Positions 45,241 to 53,851 of a stretch of 64,000 nt of DNA are shown here, one piece after another. This stretch comes from Acidobacteriota bacterium (GTDB taxonomy: Bacteria; Acidobacteriota; Terriglobia; Terriglobales; Acidobacteriaceae), in NCBI GenBank assembly GCA_003224905.1, contig QIAA01000043.1, positions 22,194 through 86,193 of the forward strand, in the 5' to 3' direction. Both the position numbers and the translations under genes were made by a program. Within the stretch, counting starts at the first letter, position 1; the number at the start of each line of letters is the position of its first letter. The notes under the pieces were generated by a model, which was not told where the DNA came from, made no database searches, and saw nothing but the letters and a program-made list of their open reading frames with translations.

Positions 45241-45783
45241 TCAAGCCGCATCCAGCAAATGCTCTCGCGCGGTATCCGCATCTTCTCCGCCCTGCTGTTC
45301 GAAGATGGAGTTGGCCGTCGCGGCCTGTTCTGCAGAAGATGTATTGACGATCACGATGGAACGTTGCCGTTTGAGCAATTCACGATAGAGCCTGACATCG
45401 TCTCTGGGCACACCCACGTCCAACTTCTCTTCAGCAACTTCGCCCAGTTCGCCTCCGGCAACTGCTCCACCGAGGCCAAGCGCAGCAGCCGCGCCCAAGC
45501 CAGCGCCGAGAACAGCTCCGACACCGGGAACCACGAGGCTGGCAATGGCAGTGCCAAGTGAAAGCCCGGCACTCGCCCCAACCGCTCCCCCCACAACTGC
45601 CCCCATTGCCGGCCCCATGCCGTCCCGTTCGCCCTCGGTAGTAGGTACAGACTTGAGCTCACTCGCCGACTGCTCTCCACTAAGAAAGATGATGGATTGA
45701 GAAGAAATGCCGCTGTCCAGCAGTCTCTTAATCGCCTGCTCCGCGGCTGCTCGCGAGCGGAAAACGCCGACTTCGGTTTGCAT
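45241..45783 (-). CDS. YflT/general-stress-17M-like protein with glycine-zipper segment
   Basis: The start is ATG 45783, preceded by GGAGGAAGAACC; an upstream in-frame extension to 45861 is ignored. The 180-residue product opens with the fold seen in general stress protein 17M (VGVFRSRAAAEQAIKRLLDS, SSQSIIFLSG). A long Gly/Ala-rich hydrophobic stretch (AVVGGAVGASAGLSLG, GVGAVLGAGLGAAAALG) then forms a glycine-zipper that can insert in or bind membranes. The C-terminus repeats the first fold (DDVRLYRELLKRQRSIVIV). A stress role is suggested by family only. Divergent from the AI-2E transporter gene. Confidence 0.8.
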   Translation of the reverse strand: MQTEVGVFRSRAAAEQAIKRLLDSGISSQSIIFLSGEQSASELKSVPTTEGERDGMGPAMGAVVGGAVGASAGLSLGTAIASLVVPGVGAVLGAGLGAAAALGLGGAVAGGELGEVAEEKLDVGVPRDDVRLYRELLKRQRSIVIVNTSSAEQAATANSIFEQQGGEDADTAREHLLDAA

Positions 45784-45932
45784 GGTTCTTCCTCCAGAAC
45801 TGGAAATAAGATGCGAGGACCACGGCAGAGATGCCTTGCGGTTGGCGATCACTACAAACAACCTATGTGCCCGGCAGTCATCGAAGTAGCCCTGAAGTTG
45901 GTGACTTAGCGGGCATTTCCTGAGCTAGCCGA

Positions 45933-47024
45933 ATGAAAAATGGTTTAGGCCAGAGCGGATCAAGCACAAGCGTGTGGTTCCTGCTCGCGTTGCTGATCGG
46001 ATTTCTGGCTGTAGCCTTTTTGATTTTTCGTTCGTTTCTGCAGCCGATCGCGTTCGCCGCAATTATCGGGATTGGCTTTCATCCGCTGTATGTCAAGGTG
46101 ATCCGCATCGTACGCGGCCGTAATCGTGCCGCACTGCTGACAACCTTTGTTGTGATTCTCATTTTTGTGCTGCCGGCTGTGTTCATTGCGTCTGCGGCGG
46201 GCGGGGAACTCATTAAGGCCGCACGGTACGTGAGCGATCGCAGTTCACAGGAAGGCGGGGCTGTCGCCTACCTGAGCCACAAGCAGGAAGCAGTGTTGAA
46301 CTGGCTTGGGAAATATGTCGACGTGGAAGAATTGCGCCTGCAAGACACTCTGGCCAATTTGCCGCGCCAAATCAGCAGAGTCCTGCTGGCTGCGGGTAGG
46401 GGGCTGGCGAGTGGGCTGGCGGGCTTTGCCGGGAACGCCGTCCTCACGTTCCTGATCTTATTCTTTGTGTTTCGTGATGGACAGGCTGCTGTCGAGAACG
46501 TCACGTCCGTTCTGCCGCTAAGCCGGAAGCAGGCGCGAAGTCTCCTGCGTCGAATTCACGACAGTGTCGTCGCCAACCTTTACGGGATTGTGGCGGTCGG
46601 GCTGGCGCAAGGCCTGCTTACGGGAACGGGACTGGCGATCCTCGGCGTGCGCTCGGCGCTGTTGCTGGGAATGGCAGCGGCGTTTTGCTCGCTTATACCT
46701 CTGGTCGGAACCATGCTGGTGTGGCTCCCGACTGCGATTTATCTCATGGCGATGGGACATCTGTGGAAAGGGATCATCCTGATCCTCTGGGGCGCGCTGG
46801 TTGTGGGACTGGTGGACAACATCGTTCGTCCGCTGATACTAAGCGGGAAAGTTGAATTGCATCCGGTGATCTTGCTGTTCGCGCTGCTGGGGGGAGTTCA
46901 GGTGTTTGGGTTCATTGGGATTTTCATCGGGCCGCTGGTGGTTTCTCTGATAGCTGCTGTGATCGGGATGCTGAGAGAGGAAGGGGCAATGGCGTCAAGA
47001 GATGCGGATGTGGCTCCAGTCTGA
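45933..47024 (+). CDS. AI-2E family transporter (PF01594, YdiK/PerM-like)
   Basis: A 363-residue polytopic membrane protein with about eight TM helices: two at the N-terminus (VWFLLALLIGFLAVAFLIF, PIAFAAIIGIGFHPLYV), then a soluble loop, and a C-terminal block with GLAQGLLTGTGLAILG, FCSLIPLVGTMLVWLP and VVGLVDNIVRPLILSGK, the conserved family signature. Some relatives export autoinducer-2, others are Na+/H+ antiporters, so the substrate is unknown. No lux genes are near. It stands alone between a divergent stress gene and a convergent tRNA. Confidence 0.9.
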   Translation: MKNGLGQSGSSTSVWFLLALLIGFLAVAFLIFRSFLQPIAFAAIIGIGFHPLYVKVIRIVRGRNRAALLTTFVVILIFVLPAVFIASAAGGELIKAARYVSDRSSQEGGAVAYLSHKQEAVLNWLGKYVDVEELRLQDTLANLPRQISRVLLAAGRGLASGLAGFAGNAVLTFLILFFVFRDGQAAVENVTSVLPLSRKQARSLLRRIHDSVVANLYGIVAVGLAQGLLTGTGLAILGVRSALLLGMAAAFCSLIPLVGTMLVWLPTAIYLMAMGHLWKGIILILWGALVVGLVDNIVRPLILSGKVELHPVILLFALLGGVQVFGFIGIFIGPLVVSLIAAVIGMLREEGAMASRDADVAPV

Positions 47025-47054
47025 AGATTGTTTAGGGACGGTTTTGACGAGATT

Positions 47055-47129
47055 TGGAGCGGGAGACGGGGATCGAACCCGTGACATCCAGCTTGGGAAG
47101 CTGGCGTTCTACCGCTGAACTACTCCCGC
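47055..47129 (-). tRNA. tRNA-Gly(CCC), CCA-encoding
   Basis: On the minus strand the cloverleaf begins GCGGGAGTAGTTCAGC (acceptor plus D arm). The anticodon arm is CCAGC-TTCCCAA-GCTGG with anticodon CCC after the invariant U33. The T arm is GGGTTCGATCCCC and the acceptor closes with CTCCCGC, discriminator T and a genomically encoded CCA. The anticodon reads GGG glycine codons. It is convergent with the transporter gene. Confidence 0.96.
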
Positions 47130-47206
47130 TGAACTCGACAATTGTAACATTGAGTGCGCCGCAAAGCGGGACCTCAGGCACCCGAGCGGCCAGCATTCGG
47201 CTGATT

Positions 47207-47662
47207 ATGGCAATCGTGGTACACCCTTCCAGGATTCACGCTTACGGATGCTACACAACCGAGCCCATTCAGAAGGCTGCAACTGTAATCGAGTACACGG
47301 GGCCGAGACTTACTGTCGACGAAGCGGACACTCTCTATGAGAATTCTCCACGGACTTACTTATTCGGCCTTGAAGACGGTAAACAGGTGATCGATGGTGA
47401 CGGGCTTGCTGCGTTCATCAATCACTCCTGCGATCCCAATTGTGAGCCCGATGAAATCAACGGTCGAGTATTTATTTTTGCTATTCGGGACATCAAAGCC
47501 GGCGAAGAGCTCACCTACGATTACAACCTATACGATGGTGAGCTGGATGATGTTGCGCCCTGTTCGTGCCGGTCACAAAACTGCCGACGAAGTATGTACT
47601 CCGAAACAGAGATTGCGCGGCGCCCCAAGTTGAAGAGCAGAAAGCGAAAGCTTCTCAGATAA
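47207..47662 (+). CDS. Bacterial SET-domain protein-lysine methyltransferase
   Basis: A 151-residue stand-alone SET protein; the start is ATG 47207, since the longer frame begins inside the tRNA. Motifs in order: RIHAYGCYTTEPIQKAATVI (SET-N), FINHSCDPNCEPDEIN (the NHSCxPN SAM/lysine channel motif), IKAGEELTYDYNLYD (with the catalytic Tyr), and a post-SET zinc cluster CSCRSQNCRRSMY. The tail is very basic (RRPKLKSRKRKLLR). Short SET proteins in bacteria can methylate ribosomal, DNA-binding or host proteins; the target here is unknown. It is convergent with otsA, 5 bases apart. Confidence 0.9.
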   Translation: MAIVVHPSRIHAYGCYTTEPIQKAATVIEYTGPRLTVDEADTLYENSPRTYLFGLEDGKQVIDGDGLAAFINHSCDPNCEPDEINGRVFIFAIRDIKAGEELTYDYNLYDGELDDVAPCSCRSQNCRRSMYSETEIARRPKLKSRKRKLLR

Positions 47663-47667
47663 TTCGC

Positions 47668-49281
47668 TCAGCTCTGGGCGGTAGGCCAGACTTTTGCCAC
47701 CCGATGAACTTTGCCAGGCATTGTATGCAAGCGAGCGCCAAAAGGTAGCGACGCGGCTACTAGCGGAAGGGCAGCAATCTCATCCGGGGGATACTTGGGT
47801 GTTAGCGGTTGATCTCCGCCCGCGCCACCACCGTGCGAGGAGGAAGCCTTCGTATCGGCAGCCACCGCGGTTGCGGTCTCAATGAAAGTCCGCGCCCAGC
47901 GCTGCACATTGCGGTCTTTCACGATTTGCCGCAGGAGCCGCATGCGATTGCGTTTCTCCTCCGCAGACATTTGTGATGCATCTCGCAAAGCTTGTGCAAC
48001 CGCGGAAAAATCGTTGGGATTAACCAGAATCGCTCCGTGGCGCAGTTCCTGGCTCGCGCCGGCGAATTCACTCACGATGAGCACACCCCGTTCATCAACT
48101 TGAGCGGCACAGAATTCCTTCGCCACCAGATTCATTCCATCTTTCAACGGAGTAATCAGAGCGATGTCTGCAGCCCGATAGTACGCAAGCAGTTCCTCAC
48201 GGCTCAGATTGCGGTGCATGTAATGAATGGGTACCCATCCCGGTTGCGTGAACTCACCATTGATCTGGCTGACCAGTAGCTCAACTTCGCCGCGAAGGTC
48301 TTTGTAGTCAGGAATCTCCTCCCGACTGGGCACCACGACCTGCACCAGCGTGATCTGCTTGCGAAGTTCCGGGAACCGTCGCAGCAGAATGCGAAATGCC
48401 TTGAGGCGCTCCGGAATACCTTTGGTGTAGTCCATTCGGTCAACGCCCAGGACGAGCGTGTTATCTAACAGCTCTTTGCGAATGTTGGCAGCACGACCTG
48501 CCACTTCGTCGCTGCAAGCCTCTTGGGCAAACTCTTCGAAATCGATGCTGATTGGAAAGGTCCCAATCAATGCTTGTCTTCCGTTGAGACTAACGATCGA
48601 ATGCGGGCTGGCGGTTTCCACATTGATTTCGGGGAGAAGACGCTGCAGGCAGTTCACGAAATTGCAGCGGTCACGATCAGTCTGGAAGCCAACAGCATGA
48701 AACTGCAAGAGCGCGCTGAGGATGTCCTTCCGCCACGGCAGCTTCTCAAATACATCAGGCGCAGGAAACGGAATGTGCAGGAAGAACCCGATGCGGGCGC
48801 GCACGCCTTCATCGCGCATATAGCCTGCTGCCAGCATAAGGTGGTAGTCATGGACCCAAACGAAATCATCCTCCTGCGCTGCGCGCGCCACGACGCCGGC
48901 AAATTTCCGGTTCACGCGCTGATAAGCCTCCCAGTACTCGGGATCAAAGTTGCAGCGCGAAGGCATATCGTGAAACAGAGGCCACAGAATTTCGTTGGCG
49001 AACCCGGAATAAAATTTGGCGATTTCCTCTTCCGACAGCTCTACCGGTTGCAAAACATGGGAGCGGCTCCGGGACGCCTTCGCCAGCAATTGATCCACAC
49101 CTTGCGACTGCGATGCTCCAGCCCACCCTATCCAGATCCCAGGTTCTTCACGCCAGGCAGCATCCAGAGCAGTGGCCAGCCCGCCCGAGCTCCGCTCGAC
49201 GCGAATTCCTCCGGCACGCTTACGGATAAGCACCGGCAGCCTGTTGGAGACGTTAATCAAACGTCCTTTAAGCAGCCTCAT
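47668..49281 (-). CDS. otsA: Alpha,alpha-trehalose-phosphate synthase (UDP/GDP-forming)
   Basis: A 537-residue GT20 glycosyltransferase that joins UDP-glucose and glucose-6-phosphate to trehalose-6-phosphate. Visible signatures are INVSNRLPV at the start, WVHDYHLMLAAGYMR, FFLHIPFPAPDVFEKLPWR, GVDRMDYTKGIPERLKAF (donor-binding Arg/Lys) and LKDGMNLVAKEFCAAQ. Usual length is about 470-480; the last ~65 residues are an extra tail with SSSHGGGAGGD that is not part of the fold. Its start overlaps the otsB stop by 4 bases, so trehalose synthase and phosphatase are co-translated for osmotic or desiccation protection. Confidence 0.95.
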   Translation of the reverse strand: MRLLKGRLINVSNRLPVLIRKRAGGIRVERSSGGLATALDAAWREEPGIWIGWAGASQSQGVDQLLAKASRSRSHVLQPVELSEEEIAKFYSGFANEILWPLFHDMPSRCNFDPEYWEAYQRVNRKFAGVVARAAQEDDFVWVHDYHLMLAAGYMRDEGVRARIGFFLHIPFPAPDVFEKLPWRKDILSALLQFHAVGFQTDRDRCNFVNCLQRLLPEINVETASPHSIVSLNGRQALIGTFPISIDFEEFAQEACSDEVAGRAANIRKELLDNTLVLGVDRMDYTKGIPERLKAFRILLRRFPELRKQITLVQVVVPSREEIPDYKDLRGEVELLVSQINGEFTQPGWVPIHYMHRNLSREELLAYYRAADIALITPLKDGMNLVAKEFCAAQVDERGVLIVSEFAGASQELRHGAILVNPNDFSAVAQALRDASQMSAEEKRNRMRLLRQIVKDRNVQRWARTFIETATAVAADTKASSSHGGGAGGDQPLTPKYPPDEIAALPLVAASLPFGARLHTMPGKVHRVAKVWPTAQS

Positions 49282-50069
49282 AATTGGCCTCCTGCAGCCT
49301 GAAGCCAGTCCTCAAGAAACCGGACCAGTTCCTCGGGTGGTTGCAGCCAAACGTCGGCCGCGGTGGCACGGGATTGCGGACGTACCAGGACCGTCAAACC
49401 CTTGCCTTTTAAAGCCCTAAATGCATCTTCATCGGTCTGGTCGTCACCTAGATAGGCGACCGCAGCGTTCGGATCGCTTTCACCTAAGATGGCCCAAACC
49501 GCATCCCCTTTGTCCCGTACGGGCACTCTAATTTCAAGCCCACCATCAAATTCCAGGAAATCCAGGGGGAATTCGCTCAGCAGTGGACGGCAGAGCTGCC
49601 GCACCCGTCCGTCGATTTCCAGCGCTGCTTGCCGGCTTAGCCCGCGCCAATGGACAGCGATTCCGCCAGGCTTGATCTCAAGCCGTTCATTGAGACCGTC
49701 CATACGCAACACCCGGGCGGCCCGCGAAAGAGCTTCGTGATGCTCGCGCGGCAGAGGCGCAACCTGGTAACTGCCATCTGCGCGCAGTCGCTCCAGGCCA
49801 TGGCTGCCCCAGACTTCCGGCTGTGGATAAATGCGGCTGAGCAGAATCACCTCTCGCGCCGGACGTCCGCTGATCAAGATCACACGCGTTCCCCGCTCCA
49901 TGATGCGCGAGATCAAAGGTGGAACTTCGGGATAAGGAAGCGCCAGACTGCGATCTACATTGAACGGTGCTAGCGTTCCGTCATAGTCGAGCAGCAGGAC
50001 GCACGACGCTGCTGTCCTGAGTTGCTCCAGGAAAGAATCGTAGGCGAGCTGACGCTCGAGCGTCTTCAT
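49278..50069 (-). CDS. otsB: Trehalose-6-phosphate phosphatase
   Basis: A 263-residue HAD-family phosphatase that removes phosphate from trehalose-6-phosphate. The nucleophile motif is VLLLDYDGTLAPFNVD near residue 30, motif II is VILISGRPAREV near 68, and the late acidic motif is VAYLGDDQTDEDAFRALKG near 212-225. The substrate cap residues GSHGLERL follow the first motif. It is the first gene of the otsB-otsA operon; its ATG is preceded by a purine-rich region, and the 0.5-kb upstream interval must hold the promoter. Confidence 0.95.
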   Translation of the reverse strand: MKTLERQLAYDSFLEQLRTAASCVLLLDYDGTLAPFNVDRSLALPYPEVPPLISRIMERGTRVILISGRPAREVILLSRIYPQPEVWGSHGLERLRADGSYQVAPLPREHHEALSRAARVLRMDGLNERLEIKPGGIAVHWRGLSRQAALEIDGRVRQLCRPLLSEFPLDFLEFDGGLEIRVPVRDKGDAVWAILGESDPNAAVAYLGDDQTDEDAFRALKGKGLTVLVRPQSRATAADVWLQPPEELVRFLEDWLQAAGGQL

Positions 50070-50568
50070 GCCGGCTCCTGAATTCAGAACCTACCAACAA
50101 CAAACCTCACCCGGCGCGAAGTGGCGAAAGATGATCTACCCAGGACGAAAAGAACTGCGCAAGCAGTTCATAAGAATGGGCCCCAAGACCTGCCCAGCTA
50201 GGTGCTGGCCGCGGGATATTCCCGTCGGCGGCTGGAAAGCGGCGCACACACCCCCATGCATCCGCATTAAATGTCGAAGAACTAAGCACATTTTAACACG
50301 GATTCGTGCCGCGAAAGACACCGAAGTTCATCAGACAATCGAGACGTCACAAACTTGATTCTTTGATATCGCCCTTTAGGTCCAGCGAAACCAGCGCAGT
50401 GCAAGAATGAATTACTTTATTTACCCCTACGTTGAGGTCTCCGGCAAAGAGCATCCTAAATGTGTCGCTCGCATTCTCATTCGCCGACGTCGATACAGGA
50501 AAAGCCGCAATGAAGTGAGCCTGCGAATCCCATGTACAACGCTTGCAGTGAAAAACTAAACTGCCGGA
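50070..50568. other. Divergent intergenic region between otsB and a lipoprotein gene
   Basis: About 500 bases with no convincing gene. An open minus-strand frame from 50676 to 50347 overlaps the start of the lipoprotein gene and shows no recognisable domain. The region should contain the otsBA and lipoprotein promoters; no clear sigma-70 pair, riboswitch or hairpin terminator was seen. Confidence 0.4.
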
Positions 50569-51363
50569 ATGAAAGCTCTCAAGGCCAGCGCCGTGGGCCT
50601 GGTGCTGGCAAGTCTCATCGGATGTACTTGGCTCATGGATTCGGCACTGAAGAGTTCCGAGACGCTGGAGCTTCAAGCGTCAAGAACCAGTCTGGGTGTA
50701 GGAGAGAGCGCAAGAATAAGCGTGAGGAAAAAGAAGTCATGGTTCCGGACCGCTGAGTTATCAAATCCGCAAAAAACGATTTACTCCACAACTAGCGAAT
50801 CCATGCTGATGGTTGAGCCTGACGGCACTGCCACTTGCGTGGGGACGCATGGAAAATCATCTGAAAGCGCCTGGATATTGGCCACGAATGGCAATGATCA
50901 CGGACACATAGCGTTCGATCTTCAGCCCTTTGGTCCCGGACCTGCTTTGGAAATTGTTACTGAAGCAGCGCGCCAGAATCAGCCCTCACAGCTTTGTTGT
51001 GGTGTCCCTCTTGTCGTTTTGAGAGAAGGCGAACAACTAAAATACAAAGTGATTCGCCATGCAGCCCCTCACGAGGATCTGACATTGAGTTCCACGTATA
51101 CGCTGTTTTTTGGCAGTGGCCTTCCCAATGATGCTCAGCCGTCAGTGGTTAGCGGTGGCCCGGACTACGTTAGTTCCAGAAACGTGCGGCTAGACAGAGA
51201 GCATGGGACTATTACCGCACCTTCTTCTATCGGCAGACTAAACCGGGGAACAATTATTGTCTTCGTCCGGCAGGGAGACTTAGTAGGCTGGAAAGAAATT
51301 TCAATCACCCATGTAGAAGGCAGCCGCGAACAGCACTTGCAGTTTCATCCGAATGGCCATTGA
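50569..51363 (+). CDS. Predicted lipoprotein of unknown function
   Basis: A 264-residue protein with a lipoprotein signal peptide: ASAVGLVLASLIGC, Cys near residue 19 as lipidation site. The mature part is beta-rich and begins with an Ig-like/BIG2-type pattern (LGVGESARISV, EPDGTATCVG), a motif common in secreted Acidobacteriota proteins. The remainder (VVLREGEQLKYKVIRHAAP, YTLFFGSGLP) is not recognised. It stands alone, codirectional with queG 60 bases downstream. Confidence 0.8.
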   Translation: MKALKASAVGLVLASLIGCTWLMDSALKSSETLELQASRTSLGVGESARISVRKKKSWFRTAELSNPQKTIYSTTSESMLMVEPDGTATCVGTHGKSSESAWILATNGNDHGHIAFDLQPFGPGPALEIVTEAARQNQPSQLCCGVPLVVLREGEQLKYKVIRHAAPHEDLTLSSTYTLFFGSGLPNDAQPSVVSGGPDYVSSRNVRLDREHGTITAPSSIGRLNRGTIIVFVRQGDLVGWKEISITHVEGSREQHLQFHPNGH

Positions 51364-51422
51364 TCCGCGACCTACCCCATTTGTATGCCACAATTGCATT
51401 ACGCTGAATAGCAGGCCATCCA

Positions 51423-52523
51423 ATGACATTCAAGACTCCCAGCCAGATCTCCGCCTTCATCAAGCAAGCCGCACATGATGCCGGCTTCGAACTCGCGGGG
51501 ATTGCGTCAGTACGCCGACATCCCGAGCTAGAACATTTCGAACCATGGGTTGCCGCGGGCTACGCTGGTGAGATGAAGTACATGAAGGCCCGCGACGAAA
51601 CCGGCAATCTGAAACGCGCGTCGCTGGATTCCGCTGTCCCGTGGGCCCGCAGTGTGATCGTCTGCGCAATCAACTACAACACTGCTCAACCTTACTCAAC
51701 GGCATTCAATCATCCTGGCCACGGCTGGATCTCGCGTTACGCGTGGAGTATGGAGGATTATCACGAAGCAGTCATGCGTCGGCTGCGCGAGGTCGAGTCT
51801 CGTTTGCGGCAGGAAAGTGCACGTCTGCAGGAGGAGTTGCAGACCCGCTGTTACGTCGACACCGGCCCTCTGGTTGAGCGTGTCTACGCGAAGTATGCCG
51901 GCATCGGCTGGATCGGCAAGAACACCTGCATCCTCAATCAGAAGCTTGGGTCGTGGTTGTTTCTCGGCGTAATCCTGACCTCGATCGAACTGGAGCCGGA
52001 TCTGCCGGCGCCGGACCGCTGCGGCACCTGTACGCGGTGTATCGATGCATGCCCGACAGATGCATTCGTCGGTCCTTATCAACTCGATTCGAACCGGTGC
52101 ATTTCATATTTGACCATCGAGAAACGCGGAGAGATTCCTGAAGACCTGCGCGCAGGAATGGGCCGGCACGTCTTCGGCTGCGACATCTGCCAGGATGTGT
52201 GTCCCTGGAACCGCAAAGCCCCGACGACCGCGGCTCCCGAGTTTTACCCGCGCGAGGAACTGATTAATCCCGCTATCGACTGGCTGGCGGGAATGAGTGC
52301 CGACGAATTCCGCAACGTATTCCGCCGCTCGCCGGTACGGCGGGCAAAACACGAGGGCCTGCGCCGAAACGCCATCATTGCTATCGGCAACAGTGGAGAT
52401 CGGCGATTCCTGCCACTGCTCGAGCGGGTTCTCAACGACCCCGACCCAGTAATTTCCGAACATGCTAACTGGGCAAAAGACCGACTTTCAGCGGAAACAG
52501 AAGGGCTTGGCGGCCCCGCCTGA
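51423..52523 (+). CDS. queG: Epoxyqueuosine reductase
   Basis: A 366-residue cobalamin- and Fe-S-dependent enzyme for the last step of queuosine tRNA modification. The N-terminal substrate/cobalamin domain shows YAGEMKYM and ARSVIVCAINYN. Two ferredoxin-type 4Fe-4S clusters follow (CGTCTRCIDACPTDAF near 200 and CDICQDVCPWN near 252). The C-terminal HEAT-like helices end in LPLLERVLNDPDPVISEHA. Length and order match E. coli QueG. A good intrinsic terminator lies 120 bases downstream. No other queuosine gene is in the window. Confidence 0.95.
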   Translation: MTFKTPSQISAFIKQAAHDAGFELAGIASVRRHPELEHFEPWVAAGYAGEMKYMKARDETGNLKRASLDSAVPWARSVIVCAINYNTAQPYSTAFNHPGHGWISRYAWSMEDYHEAVMRRLREVESRLRQESARLQEELQTRCYVDTGPLVERVYAKYAGIGWIGKNTCILNQKLGSWLFLGVILTSIELEPDLPAPDRCGTCTRCIDACPTDAFVGPYQLDSNRCISYLTIEKRGEIPEDLRAGMGRHVFGCDICQDVCPWNRKAPTTAAPEFYPREELINPAIDWLAGMSADEFRNVFRRSPVRRAKHEGLRRNAIIAIGNSGDRRFLPLLERVLNDPDPVISEHANWAKDRLSAETEGLGGPA

Positions 52524-52643
52524 GGCAGGCAACCAACCCTGCTACACCTCAGTTCTAATCAATGTAGAAGTTCAGCGTTGCGGGTTCCTGCCGTCGCTGA
52601 ACGGAGCCGATAGCTCTGGAAATCTAAGGGCACGTAGAGGGGG

Positions 52644-52676
52644 AAGGCCTCCGGAGTCGAGCCGGAGGCCTTTTGT
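52644..52676 (+). terminator. Intrinsic terminator after queG
   Basis: An 11-bp perfect stem AAGGCCTCCGG / CCGGAGGCCTT with a 7-base loop, running into TTTTG. The T-run is on the plus strand only, so it serves queG rather than the minus-strand gene further on. Confidence 0.85.
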
Positions 52677-52740
52677 TCTCAAGCTAATTAGGGGCAGTAA
52701 GTACGTTTGCCCAAAGACAACTTGATTGCACAGAGCTGCC

Positions 52741-53220
52741 TCAAACCGAACAGACTTTTTGCTCGTCCATAGTCTCGGCTTCAGACTCGCCACCGCATTC
52801 GCGCTCCAACGCGCAGAGTAAAGCGTCAAGAATCGTATCCAATGACAATGGATTTTCGGCCAGCGCCCGTTCCAGGCTCTCGCGGTGCACGGCAAGCTCA
52901 CCAATTTCTCGCGCCGTACCTATATTCTCGTTGTGCTTTGCGAAGGATAAAACCTTGGCTTTTCTCCGCGATCCGCCCTGGTACAAAGCCCGTGCAAACG
53001 GATAGCGCAGGCTGCCGGTTGTCATCCAGTGAACCACCAGTTCCCGTACATGCGCCGTGCTACAGGCCGCTTCCACACCATCGTAGGCGGCCAGATAGTC
53101 GCTCCAATGAAGAATCTTCAGCTTGTCGTCCCAGCGATATTCGGCAACCAGAAACCAAGTGCTGCCGCCTAACCTTTCCTCACCGCAAATTGCGCATACA
53201 GCGCCCCCCAGTTCGTCCAT
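52741..53220 (-). CDS. Hypothetical protein with an N-terminal CxxC pair (159 aa)
   Basis: The start is set at ATG 53220, preceded by TTGGGGTAAGTCAT, because the longer frame to 53313 would overlap the upstream zinc-type gene by 86 bases. The protein opens MDELGGAVCAICGEERLGG, with one CxxC that may bind metal or form a disulfide. The middle is aromatic and beta-rich (WFLVAEYRWDDKLKILHW), then helical (LRYPFARALYQGG ... LERALAENPLSLDTILDAL). I do not recognise a family. It lies 7 bases after the next gene, so the two form a small operon. Confidence 0.6.
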   Translation of the reverse strand: MDELGGAVCAICGEERLGGSTWFLVAEYRWDDKLKILHWSDYLAAYDGVEAACSTAHVRELVVHWMTTGSLRYPFARALYQGGSRRKAKVLSFAKHNENIGTAREIGELAVHRESLERALAENPLSLDTILDALLCALERECGGESEAETMDEQKVCSV

Positions 53221-53227
53221 ATATGAC

Positions 53228-53554
53228 TTACCCCAACGCACGATTTGTACTTCTTTGAAGTCCGTTGATGATCGTTCGGCGGTTGCTTCCCTGCACCACC
53301 GCCAAAGCACCACTGTTAACGGGCAGCGGGACCGTCACGATCCCGCGGCCCTTTTCATAAGCAATCGTTACCGAACGAGAACATCGATCGCATAACCAGA
53401 AGCGTTCGATTTGGCGCACGAACCCTTTTCGGCGCGATGTGAGCAGACGCCCAGGCTTAGTCGAAGAATCCGTCATCTCAACCTGAAACAATTTCCCCTG
53501 GTTCAGACGGCGGAATAGGGAAGGGCACGTCGGGTTCGCGCATTTATGGAGCAC
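53228..53554 (-). CDS. Small zinc-ribbon-type protein (108 aa)
   Basis: The start is set at GTG 53554, which follows GAGGAGTAA at good spacing; an upstream GTG at 53608 is less supported. The protein begins HKCANPTCPSLFRRLNQGKL, a Cys pattern often seen in short Acidobacteriota proteins, and has a second pair in FWLCDRCSRSVTIAYEKG. Together these four Cys can bind one zinc. The last part is VTVPLPVNSGALAVVQG. Its function is unknown; a regulatory or nucleic-acid role is a guess. Confidence 0.7.
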   Translation of the reverse strand: MLHKCANPTCPSLFRRLNQGKLFQVEMTDSSTKPGRLLTSRRKGFVRQIERFWLCDRCSRSVTIAYEKGRGIVTVPLPVNSGALAVVQGSNRRTIINGLQRSTNRALG

Positions 53555-53851
53555 ACTTACTCCTCGGTGAACGAAAGTTGGCTGCAGCCCGGGAGGAGGG
53601 CTCTCCACCTACTGCAAACACCTGACCGAACCCTTTTCAACAAAAACCCCTTGCAAATAATTAGGAATTTACAGAACCCGATCAGGCGCAACCCTCCCGA
53701 ACTGCCGAAAGCGAGTCAGCAGTGCCGACATTTCGTCAGCCTTGCCATTGCCCACGGTTCGGGCCAGGAGTAATATGCCGCACAGCGGCGGCCTGTAACA
53801 GAATACCTGCGGCCCCAACGCTCGAACTCTTCGCTTCTGGGTCTATCCCCT

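Noticed and set aside
50347..50676. 109-residue minus-strand frame between otsB and the lipoprotein gene
   Set aside because: It overlaps the start of the well-supported lipoprotein gene, has no ribosome site and no recognisable domain.
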